A stretch of DNA of 8,103 nucleotides from JANQRV01 sp964533785 (lineage in GTDB: Bacteria > Bacteroidota > Bacteroidia > Chitinophagales > Saprospiraceae): NCBI GenBank assembly GCA_964533785.1, contig CAZHNG010000309.1:1-8103 (forward strand), read 5' to 3'. This document shows positions 1-5,650 of this stretch, one piece after another. Numbering within the stretch: the stretch's first letter is position 1; each line of letters begins with the position of its first letter. The notes below the pieces were generated by a model, which saw only the letters and a list, made by a program, of their open reading frames with translations, did not search any database and was not told the origin of the DNA. The translations under genes and the position numbers were made by a program.

Positions 1-326
1 CGATGAGCAATGAGTGCAATGAGCAATGGGTGCAATGAACAATGAGCAATGGGTGCAATGAACGATGAGCAATGAGTGCAATGAGCAATGGGTGCAATGA
101 ACAATGAGCAATGGGTGCAATGAACGATGAGCAATGAGTGCAATGAGCAATGGGTGCAATGAACAATGAGCAATGGGTGCAATGAACGATGAGCAATGAG
201 TGCAATGAGCAATGGGTGCAATGAACAATGAGCAATGGGTGTAATGAGCAATGAGCAATGGGTGCAATGAACAATGAGCAATGAGTGTAATGAGCAATGA
301 GCAATGGGTGTAATGAGCAATAGATG
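1..326. repeat. Hierarchical 7/9-nt tandem array with 62-bp super-unit
   Basis: The stretch is made entirely of two related words: a heptamer (CAATGAG, CAATGAA, CGATGAG, TAATGAG) and a nonamer (CAATGGGTG, CAATGAGTG). The order 7-9-7-9-7-7-9-7 makes a 62-bp super-unit. Super-units begin at 1, 63, 125 and 187. The first three are identical base for base and the fourth differs at two positions near its end (242 and 248). After 249 the order breaks down into single words, ending with a decayed nonamer CAATAGATG at 318-326. The left end lies outside the window. The plus strand is full of TGA stops, and the minus strand has no stop but also no ATG or GTG, so I do not call it coding. There are no spacers, so it is not CRISPR. 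It is best described as a minisatellite or VNTR that grew by copying whole super-units. Confidence 0.95.
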
Positions 327-346
327 TTTAAATCACTTTTAATTCC

Positions 347-393
347 AACTCGTATATCCCGTTTAACTTGTTAACTCGTAATACATAACTCGT
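347..393. repeat. Three short AACTCGT direct repeats
   Basis: AACTCGT occurs at 347-353, 373-379 and 387-393, the last one reaching the stop codon of the TPR gene. The last two copies sit in a 14-bp period (TAACTCGTAATACA followed by TAACTCGT). A small palindrome TTAACTTGTTAA lies at 363-374. The segment separates the tandem array from the TPR gene and may be the eroded remains of another simple repeat. No T-run terminator for the TPR gene is visible here. Confidence 0.5.
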
Positions 394-716
394 CAGATCA
401 TCTCCATCTCCAAATTCAGTTTGGCATTAGCTAATTCCCGGTAACTGTGTTCATCATTCACTTCTTGAGCTATTTTCATGCCTTTTTCATAACTTTGAAG
501 GGCGAGTTTTAATTCTCCTTCTTTCTGGTATAATTGTCCTAAATGGTAATAAGTCCCTACATATTTAGGATGTTTATTGGTTAATTCGATATAATAGTGT
601 TTGGCTTGCTTCAGGTTATCTTTTTTCTCGTATTCCTTTGCTAATGCGAAAAGCAAAAAATTATCCCCTGGATTATCGTTCAACATTTCGAGCAATTGTT
701 CCAATCTATCCATCAT
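393..716 (-). CDS. Small tetratricopeptide repeat (TPR) protein
   Basis: This encodes a 107-residue soluble protein without signal peptide or membrane segment. Two TPR units are visible. The first is at about residues 18-51 (LLFALAKEYEKKDNLKQAKHY, then a helix ending in HPKY). The second is at about 52-85 (TYYHLGQLYQKEGELKLALQ, then YEKGMKIAQ). A short helix before the first unit (RLEQLLEMLNDNP) and a capping helix at the C-terminus (SYRELANAKLNLEME) complete the fold. TPRs of this kind bind partner proteins; no catalytic residue is expected or seen. Compact two-repeat TPR proteins of about 100 residues are common in Bacteroidota and their role is unknown to me. The start is one of two adjacent ATG codons (716 or 713). 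The gene is divergent from etfB across 116 bp, which gives weak grounds for shared control. The stop is TGA. Confidence 0.85.
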   Translation of the reverse strand: MMDRLEQLLEMLNDNPGDNFLLFALAKEYEKKDNLKQAKHYYIELTNKHPKYVGTYYHLGQLYQKEGELKLALQSYEKGMKIAQEVNDEHSYRELANAKLNLEMEMI

Positions 717-735
717 TATTTGTTATTATTATGAC

Positions 736-766
736 CAAAATAATACAATTCCATTATCACAACAAA
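736..766 (-). promoter_or_regulatory. Possible promoter of the TPR gene
   Basis: Read on the minus strand there is TTTG at 766-763 and TATTTTG at 742-736, 20 nt apart. This resembles the Bacteroidota TTTG / TAnnTTTG promoter but is one base short in the -7 box. It would give a leader of roughly 10-15 nt. It is a weak match in AT-rich DNA. Confidence 0.25.
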
Positions 767-784
767 GTTGAAATTATTGTTCTC

Positions 785-815
785 TTTTTAAGTTAGCGAA
801 TTTTCGCTAGTTTTG
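785..815 (+). promoter_or_regulatory. Likely etfBA promoter
   Basis: A TAGTTTTG box at 808-815 fits the Bacteroidota -7 consensus TAnnTTTG exactly. A run of five T (785-789) lies 18 nt upstream at the place of the -33 element. Transcription would begin near 820-823 and leave a leader of only about 10-13 nt, A-rich and without a Shine-Dalgarno sequence. Confidence 0.5.
794..809. promoter_or_regulatory. Perfect dyad overlapping the etfB -7 box; candidate operator
   Basis: TAGCGAA (794-800) and TTCGCTA (803-809) are exact inverted copies separated by TT. The right arm shares its last two bases with the predicted -7 box, so a protein bound here would block the promoter. Position and symmetry suggest an operator. 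No regulator gene is in the window, so the identity of any repressor is open. A 16-base palindrome can also occur by chance. Confidence 0.4.
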
Positions 816-832
816 TTCAAAAGAATTAATAC

Positions 833-1573
833 ATGAATTTATTAGTTTGTATCAGTAAAACGCCCGACACAACAACTAAAATTGCTTTCAACAGCGAAGG
901 TACGGCGTTAAACACTCAGGGAGTTCAATATATTATGAATCCCTACGATGAATGGTACGCCTTGGTACGAGCGATAGAATGGAAGGAAGCGGCGGGAGGT
1001 AAGGTTACGGTTGTCAATGTAGGTCCGGCATCCAACGATGCTGTTATCAGAAAATCATTAGCAATTGGCGCGGACGAAGCGGTCAGGATCAATAGCGGAT
1101 CAACAAATGCTTTGTATATAGCCAAACAAATTGCACACTATGCCAAAGAAGGTAATTTTGACGCCATCTTTCTCGGCAAAGAAACCATTGACCACAACCG
1201 ATCGGAAGTGGGGGCCATGGTGGCGGAGTTTTTAGACCTTCCTTTCATTTCCTATGCCAGCGACCTCAGCGTGGAAGGTGATGTAGCCACCATAACCCGC
1301 GATATTGAAGGAGGAACGGAAATAGTAGAAGTAGCAACACCTTTCGTCATCAGTGCGGCCAAGGGACTCGCCGAACAACGCATTCCCAATATGCGCGGAA
1401 TCATGATGGCTAAACGCAAACCATTAAATGTTGTGGAACCCGTCGAATTTGAGGAACTCGTCAAGCCGGTTCGCTTTTCATTACCTCCCGCGAAAACAGA
1501 AGTAAAACTGGTTGATCCGGAGAATATGGATGAATTGGTAAGATTGTTACACGAAGAAGAAAAAGTTATCTAA
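833..1573 (+). CDS. etfB: Electron transfer flavoprotein subunit beta
   Basis: This 246-residue protein is the small subunit of the electron transfer flavoprotein, a cytoplasmic heterodimer. It accepts electrons from acyl-CoA dehydrogenases and related flavoenzymes and hands them on, usually to ETF:quinone oxidoreductase. Visible family features are the N-terminal VCISKTPDTTTKIAF strand and loop, MNPYDEW (35-41), RKSLAIGADEAVRIN (73-87), the nucleotide-site segment FLGKETIDHN (113-122), and the dehydrogenase recognition block RIPNMRGIMMAKRKPLNV (183-200). The QTG motif that follows GKQAIDDD in the mammalian AMP site is EVG here (125-127); I believe this varies across Bacteroidota and is not a defect. 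The tail (MDELVRLLHEEEKVI) also matches Bacteroidota homologs. The start at 833 is the only one that keeps the conserved N-terminal strand. etfA follows after 21 nt, so the two are co-transcribed. Whether this ETF bifurcates electrons cannot be decided by eye. Confidence 0.95.
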   Translation: MNLLVCISKTPDTTTKIAFNSEGTALNTQGVQYIMNPYDEWYALVRAIEWKEAAGGKVTVVNVGPASNDAVIRKSLAIGADEAVRINSGSTNALYIAKQIAHYAKEGNFDAIFLGKETIDHNRSEVGAMVAEFLDLPFISYASDLSVEGDVATITRDIEGGTEIVEVATPFVISAAKGLAEQRIPNMRGIMMAKRKPLNVVEPVEFEELVKPVRFSLPPAKTEVKLVDPENMDELVRLLHEEEKVI

Positions 1574-1594
1574 GCTCAACTTAAATTTCAACCA

Positions 1595-2551
1595 ATGGTA
1601 TTAATATTCGCAGAAAATAATAAAGGACAATTTAAAAAAGCTGCATTTGAAGCGGTCACTTATGGTTATAAGACCGCTCAGATGATGGGTAGCGAATGCG
1701 CGGTCTTAACCCTGGGTCACGTTGAAAATGCCGGTATGCTAGGTGAATACGGTGCCCAAAAGGTTTATAATATTGAAGCCGAAGCTTTGAATTCATTTGA
1801 TAGTACGGTATATACTTCAGCAATAGCATCCGCAGCAGAACAGCTAGGAGCCAAGGTGATCATCATGAGCCATTCCACGACCGGAAAGGCTATCCTCGGA
1901 AGGCTATCTGCAAAATTAAATGCCGGTTCTGTTGCCGGCGTCAACGGGATCCCGCAAATCGATGACAACTTCAAAGTAAAGAAGCTGATATTTTCGGGAA
2001 AAGCGATAGCTGAATATGAGATCACATCCGATCTGAAACTGTTATCCGTAGCGGGCAATGCGATCCAGCCCGAAAAAAACGGGCAGCCTCTCGAAGTGGA
2101 ACAACTTCAGGTAGATCTTCCGGAAAGCAGAATTAAAGTAAAAGAAGTCAAAAAAGTAGAAGGCTTAGTGCCTTTACCTGAGGCAGAATTAGTCGTTTCA
2201 GCCGGCAGAGGAATGAAAGGCCCCGAAAACTGGGGCATCATAGAAGAGTTAGCGCAAGAGCTTGGCGCTACTACTGCTTGCAGCCGTCCGGTCTCCGATT
2301 CTGAATGGCGCCCACATCACGAACACGTTGGTCAAACGGGTATCGCTATCAGTCCCAATCTGTACATAGCAGTGGGTATCTCCGGGGCCATCCAGCACCT
2401 GGCCGGTGTTAACCGTTCTAAAGTAATCGTGGTGATCAACAAAGACCCGGAAGCTCCTTTCTTTAAAGCTGCCGACTACGGCGTGGTAGGGGATCTGTTT
2501 GATGTTGTTCCCAGGTTGACAGCGTCAGTCAAAAAGTTTAAAGAAGGTTAG
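1595..2551 (+). CDS. etfA: Electron transfer flavoprotein subunit alpha
   Basis: The 318-residue partner of EtfB carries the redox-active FAD. The N-terminal domain (about 1-185) has the ETF Rossmann-like fold. The C-terminal FAD domain (about 190-318) is highly conserved: AGRGMKGPENW (203-213), CSRPVSDSEW (229-238), VGQTG (245-249), LYIAVGISGAIQH (256-268) and NKDPEAPFFKAADYGVVGD (282-300). R231, T248 and H268 line up, at a constant offset of 18, with human ETFA R249, T266 and H286 around the flavin. All key residues are present and the length is normal for the family. The start codon sits 21 nt after the etfB stop, with an A-rich leader and no Shine-Dalgarno sequence. No T-run terminator follows directly; the next promoter begins inside the short gap to rpsO, so some readthrough into rpsO is possible. 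Confidence 0.96.
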   Translation: MVLIFAENNKGQFKKAAFEAVTYGYKTAQMMGSECAVLTLGHVENAGMLGEYGAQKVYNIEAEALNSFDSTVYTSAIASAAEQLGAKVIIMSHSTTGKAILGRLSAKLNAGSVAGVNGIPQIDDNFKVKKLIFSGKAIAEYEITSDLKLLSVAGNAIQPEKNGQPLEVEQLQVDLPESRIKVKEVKKVEGLVPLPEAELVVSAGRGMKGPENWGIIEELAQELGATTACSRPVSDSEWRPHHEHVGQTGIAISPNLYIAVGISGAIQHLAGVNRSKVIVVINKDPEAPFFKAADYGVVGDLFDVVPRLTASVKKFKEG

Positions 2552-2582
2552 TTTTTTTAATTGGTAAAAAAGTTTAATTTTG
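2552..2582 (+). promoter_or_regulatory. Likely rpsO promoter
   Basis: TAATTTTG at 2575-2582 is an exact TAnnTTTG match. A run of seven T (2552-2558) just after the etfA stop supplies a T-rich -33 region about 16-20 nt upstream. The same TTTAATTTTGC string occurs at the pnp promoter. Transcription would begin near 2588, leaving a leader of about 34 nt. Confidence 0.5.
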
Positions 2583-2621
2583 CGCTGCTAAAAAAGATCA
2601 AGAAAAATTTAAGTTAAGAAA

Positions 2622-2903
2622 ATGGCTGAATACCTAACGAAAGAGAAGACAGCTGAAATTTTTGCAGAGTACGGAGGAACAGCTACCAACACTGGTTCAA
2701 CCGAAGGGCAAGTTGCACTTTTCACCTACCGCATTAAGAAATTGTCGGATCATTTGAAAGAAAACAAATCCGACCATTCCTGTCGTAAAAGACTTTTAAC
2801 GCTAGTCGGAAAAAGAAGAAATTTACTGAAGTACCTGGCAAGTAAAGATATTGAAAAGTATCGTTCGCTTGTCGATAAACTAGGAATACGTAAGCAGTAT
2901 TAA
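2622..2903 (+). CDS. rpsO: 30S ribosomal protein S15
   Basis: This 93-residue primary-binding protein attaches to the central domain of 16S rRNA at the h20/h21/h22 junction and h22-h23, helping the platform of the small subunit to assemble. The S15 signature is clear: TGSTEGQVALFTYRI (24-38), HLKENKSDHS (44-53), then LVGKRRNLLKYL (61-72) and the C-terminal YRSLVDKLGIRK. Residue 54 is Cys where E. coli has the rRNA-contacting Ser51, and other Bacteroidota often have Thr; the neighbouring H44 and D51 contacts are kept. The protein is four residues longer than the usual 89, through the N-terminal MAEY and the C-terminal QY. The gene lies upstream of pnp, an order conserved across many bacteria. 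It ends in its own terminator, so it is mainly a single-gene transcript. Autoregulation by S15 is known in other bacteria; no leader pseudoknot could be established here. Confidence 0.97.
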   Translation: MAEYLTKEKTAEIFAEYGGTATNTGSTEGQVALFTYRIKKLSDHLKENKSDHSCRKRLLTLVGKRRNLLKYLASKDIEKYRSLVDKLGIRKQY

Positions 2904-2907
2904 AGCA

Positions 2908-2954
2908 AAAAAGAAACATTCCTTCCCAAATGTGGATAAGGAATGTTTCTTTTT
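2908..2954 (+). terminator. rpsO intrinsic terminator (symmetrical)
   Basis: A perfect 17-bp stem pairs 2908-2924 (five A, then GAAACATTCCTT) with 2938-2954 (AAGGAATGTTTC, then five T), around a 13-nt loop. It begins 4 nt after the rpsO stop. Because A-run and T-run pair with each other, the structure reads the same from both strands and could stop transcription in either direction. Confidence 0.85.
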
Positions 2955-3116
2955 ATATCTTTCCTGCAAAACATCTCGCATGTTTTGTCGTTAAAGAAAT
3001 TTGTAAAAACCCGGGATTAAGGCTGTAGGATGCACAATAATTTGCATAAATAAATTTTAACTGACTAGCTTTATTTTCCAAGCTAAGGTAAATATAAATA
3101 CTACTTCCCAAAGAAG
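2955..3116. other. rpsO-pnp intergenic region with two small hairpins
   Basis: No gene is seen in this stretch. CAAAACAT (2967-2974) pairs perfectly with ATGTTTTG (2980-2987) around the loop CTCGC, shortly after the rpsO terminator. TAGCTT (3066-3071) pairs with AAGCTA (3080-3085) around an 8-nt loop. An imperfect -7-like TAATTTG lies at 3038-3044. If pnp starts from the promoter at 3117-3145, these elements are present only in readthrough transcripts from rpsO. Confidence 0.4.
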
Positions 3117-3145
3117 TTTTACAAAGCGCTTACCTTTTAATTTTG
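3117..3145 (+). promoter_or_regulatory. Likely pnp promoter
   Basis: TAATTTTG at 3138-3145 matches TAnnTTTG exactly. TTTT at 3117-3120 lies 17 nt upstream as a T-rich -33 element. The predicted start near 3151 gives pnp a leader of about 100 nt, much longer than the short leaders predicted for etfB and rpsO. Confidence 0.5.
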
Positions 3146-3172
3146 CATTATAACAGAGTTTTTAACTAGTCG

Positions 3173-3214
3173 GCTGGTAATTAAAAAAATCGCCGCAATA
3201 TGGCTAATTACAGC
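3173..3214 (+). promoter_or_regulatory. Hairpin in the pnp leader with a competing fold
   Basis: GCTGGTAATTA (3173-3183) pairs with TAATTACAGC (3205-3214), giving 10 bp with one bulged G. Inside the loop GCC (3192-3194) can pair with GGC (3202-3204). A competing AT-only stem pairs TTTTTAA (3159-3165) with TTAAAAA (3181-3187), which uses some of the same bases, so the two cannot form together. In E. coli the pnp leader holds a hairpin cut by RNase III that lets PNPase repress itself. The likeness here is only in position and is an inference. Confidence 0.35.
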
Positions 3215-3252
3215 ATTTCGGTTGGAAAAAACTTATAAATATTAAGATTCAA

Positions 3253-5421
3253 ATGGGACAAAAGAATCCAATTTCTACCAGTTTTGATTTGCCTGATGGT
3301 AGAACTGTAACTTTAGAAACGGGCAAATTAGCGACCCAAGCCGATGGATCTGCAGTCGTCAGGATCGGCAATACTATGCTCTTGGCCACGGTGGTATCGG
3401 CAAAAGAAGCCAAACCGGGGCAAGCATTCTTTCCTTTATCTGTTGATTATCAAGAAAAATTTGCTGCCGCCGGCCGCATACCTGGAAACTTTTTCCGCCG
3501 GGAAACCAGATTGTCAGATTACGAAATTTTGATCTCCAGGCTGGTTGACAGAGCCATCAGGCCTTTATTTCCCGACGGCTACATGAACGATACTCAAGTA
3601 ATTATCAATTTAATCTCTGGCGATCAGGAAGTTTTACCGGACTGCTTTGCAGCACTGGCCGTTTCAACGGCTCTTTCGGTTTCGGACATTAATTTCGCAG
3701 GCCCCATCTCGGAAGTACGCGTCGCTCGTATTGAGGGGGAATTTGTGGTCAACCCACTAAAAGATCAACTTGCCAAAGCAGATTTGGATATTATCGTCGC
3801 CGCTACCGTGGATAACGTTATGATGGTAGAAGGGGAGGCTAAAGAGTGCCAGGAAAAAGATCTAGTCGAAGCCATTAAGATAGGACACGAAGCTATTAAG
3901 GTTCAATGTCAGGCACAATTAGAACTCGCCGAAAAGGTAGGAGAGAAAGCTACCGTAAAAAGAGAACTTCCGGAACCAGAAGTAAACGAAGAGCTTAAGA
4001 ATGAAATTGCCGAACTGGCCAAAGAAGGTATCCTTAAAGTGGCCAGAGGTCAGTTTGCTAAAACTGAACGAAAAGAAGGGTTTAAGAACCTGGAAGTGGA
4101 AGTGATGGAGAAACTGTTGGAAAAGCACGACGAAGAGTTTATGGAAGAAAATGAAGGACTTGCTAAAGATTACTTCGACAAACTAAAAAAGGAGACGATC
4201 CGGCGGATGGTTCTCGACGAAAATATCCGGCTTGACGGACGTAAATTTGACGAAGTACGATCAATATGGACGGAAGTTAATTATCTTCCTTCGGCCCACG
4301 GATCATCCGTATTCACTCGTGGTGAGACCCAATCACTTACCTCTCTTACTTTAGGTACCAAATTAGATCAAGTACTAGTGGATAATGCATTAGAGCAAAG
4401 CCACGACAACTTTATCCTGCACTACAACTTTCCGGCCTTTTCAGTGGGTGAGATTAAACCGATGCGTGGCCCGGGTCGACGCGAGGTAGGGCATGCCAAC
4501 CTGGCGGGTCGTTCTCTCAGACAAGTTCTCCCCAAAGATAATCCCTATACGATCAGGATCGTGTCTGACATTCTGGAATCCAATGGTTCTTCTTCGATGG
4601 CAACGGTTTGTGCCGGAACGTTAGCTTTGATGGATGCAGGTATAAAGATCAAGGCTCCGGTATCCGGAATTGCAATGGGGATGATCTCCGATGGTGAAAA
4701 AACCGCTATTCTTTCTGATATTTTAGGAGATGAAGATGCTTTGGGCGATATGGATTTCAAAGTAACCGGTACCGCAGAAGGGATTACAGCCTGTCAAATG
4801 GATATAAAGATCGATGGATTGCCCTATGAATTACTGGAAAAAGCCTTGAACCAGGCCAGGGAAGGCCGCCTGCACATCCTGGAGGAAATGAATAAAACGC
4901 TGGCTGCCCCACGCGAAGATTATAAGCCCCATGCCCCTCGTATTGAAGAGATTATTATTAACAAAAGCCATATCGGTGCCGTAATCGGTCCTGGTGGTAA
5001 AGTGATCCAGGAAATTCAAGAGGCCACCGGCACCACAATCAATATCGAAGAAGTGGATAACAAAGGCATCGTTAGCATTTCCAGTAGCGATAAGGCTGGC
5101 ATCGATGAAGCCAGACGCCGGATTACCATGATCACCTTCGAACCGGAAATCGGTGAAGTTTACCAGGCTAAAGTAAAATCGGTAATGCCTTACGGAGTAT
5201 TCGTCGATTTTCATGGTAAGAGCGGATTATTACACGTTTCCGAAATATCGCATTCCCGGATCGAAAAGGTCGAAGATCATTTCCAAGAAGGGGATGATGT
5301 GAAGGTAAAACTGATCGGCGTCGATAAAAAGACAGGAAAATTGAGGCTCTCGCGTAAAGCATTGCTTCCAAAGCCACAGCGAACCGGATCAGGAAGCGGC
5401 AACAGAGAAAATAGAAAATAA
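3253..5421 (+). CDS. pnp: Polyribonucleotide nucleotidyltransferase (PNPase)
   Basis: This 722-residue trimeric 3'-5' exoribonuclease breaks RNA down with phosphate to nucleoside diphosphates, and can run in reverse to add tails. Order of domains: RNase PH 1 (about 10-145, with GRIPGNFFRRETR at 74-86 and LVDRAIRPLFP at 97-107), a helical, Lys/Glu-rich linker (about 150-320), RNase PH 2 (about 325-545), KH (about 565-628, with GPGG at 579-582) and S1 (about 634-702). Catalytic residues are all present: the SNGSSSMA block (S447 and S448 matching E. coli S438 and S439), the arginine pair 409-410, and GDEDALGDMDF, giving D495 and D501 for E. coli D486 and D492. A short basic, Gly/Ser-rich tail ends the protein. 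The start at 3253 is the first in-frame ATG ahead of the conserved N-terminus. The gene has its own promoter, leader and terminator. Confidence 0.98.
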   Translation: MGQKNPISTSFDLPDGRTVTLETGKLATQADGSAVVRIGNTMLLATVVSAKEAKPGQAFFPLSVDYQEKFAAAGRIPGNFFRRETRLSDYEILISRLVDRAIRPLFPDGYMNDTQVIINLISGDQEVLPDCFAALAVSTALSVSDINFAGPISEVRVARIEGEFVVNPLKDQLAKADLDIIVAATVDNVMMVEGEAKECQEKDLVEAIKIGHEAIKVQCQAQLELAEKVGEKATVKRELPEPEVNEELKNEIAELAKEGILKVARGQFAKTERKEGFKNLEVEVMEKLLEKHDEEFMEENEGLAKDYFDKLKKETIRRMVLDENIRLDGRKFDEVRSIWTEVNYLPSAHGSSVFTRGETQSLTSLTLGTKLDQVLVDNALEQSHDNFILHYNFPAFSVGEIKPMRGPGRREVGHANLAGRSLRQVLPKDNPYTIRIVSDILESNGSSSMATVCAGTLALMDAGIKIKAPVSGIAMGMISDGEKTAILSDILGDEDALGDMDFKVTGTAEGITACQMDIKIDGLPYELLEKALNQAREGRLHILEEMNKTLAAPREDYKPHAPRIEEIIINKSHIGAVIGPGGKVIQEIQEATGTTINIEEVDNKGIVSISSSDKAGIDEARRRITMITFEPEIGEVYQAKVKSVMPYGVFVDFHGKSGLLHVSEISHSRIEKVEDHFQEGDDVKVKLIGVDKKTGKLRLSRKALLPKPQRTGSGSGNRENRK

Positions 5422-5451
5422 TATTTGGCCTTAGTTGTTGATTCCCAAATC

Positions 5452-5495
5452 AAAAGCCCGAAAGTTATCTCTAACAAAACTTTCGGGCTTTTTTT
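5452..5495 (+). terminator. pnp intrinsic terminator
   Basis: A perfect 15-bp stem pairs AAAAGCCCGAAAGTT (5452-5466) with its exact complement at 5478-5492. The loop has 11 nt and the T-run is seven long (5489-5495). It lies 30 nt after the pnp stop and is the strongest terminator in the window. It separates pnp from rpoD. Confidence 0.95.
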
Positions 5496-5511
5496 AATAT
5501 GAAGAAAGGAA

Positions 5512-5582
5512 ACTTTTTGCGTTTAATTATTGTATCTAGTGTTGCAAGACCGTAACTACATAGTAGATTTTTAGCAAAAAGT
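5512..5582. repeat. Spaced inverted repeat upstream of rpoD
   Basis: ACTTTTTGC (5512-5520) and GCAAAAAGT (5574-5582) are exact inverted copies of 9 bp with 53 nt between them. They begin 17 nt after the pnp terminator and end 68 nt before rpoD. They might enclose regulatory sequence or form a leader stem if rpoD starts upstream. A small CTAC/GTAG hairpin lies inside at 5556-5566. Nothing else is recognisable in this 155-nt gap. Confidence 0.35.
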
Positions 5583-5606
5583 CAAGTATAGCGCTTCTTG
5601 TATAAC

Positions 5607-5634
5607 TTTATTTACATTTTTTTCGTATATTTTG
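5607..5634 (+). promoter_or_regulatory. Weak candidate rpoD promoter
   Basis: TATATTTTG at 5626-5634 resembles the TAnnTTTG box but has one extra base between TA and TTTG. TTTA at 5607-5610 lies 15-17 nt upstream. It would leave a leader of only about 10 nt. It is less convincing than the etfB, rpsO and pnp boxes, and a start farther upstream is possible. Confidence 0.25.
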
Positions 5635-5650
5635 GTAAATCCCTGAAGCA

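Noticed and set aside
1..326. CRISPR array
   Set aside because: All of the sequence is repeat; there are no unique spacers, and the words are only 7-9 nt.
943..1464. Minus-strand ORFs inside etfB
   Set aside because: They lie opposite a fully conserved gene and match no family.
2561..2564. TTGG as the -33 element of the rpsO promoter
   Set aside because: It lies only 10 nt from the -7 box, too close for a sigma-70 type promoter; the T-run at 2552-2558 fits better.
2734..2919. 61-residue minus-strand ORF opposite rpsO
   Set aside because: It begins inside the rpsO terminator stem and overlaps the conserved S15 coding sequence.
3344..5477. Short ORFs on both strands inside pnp, including a 127-residue minus-strand frame at 4831-5214
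   Set aside because: They are shadows of the PNPase frame, whose conserved motifs run through the same bases.
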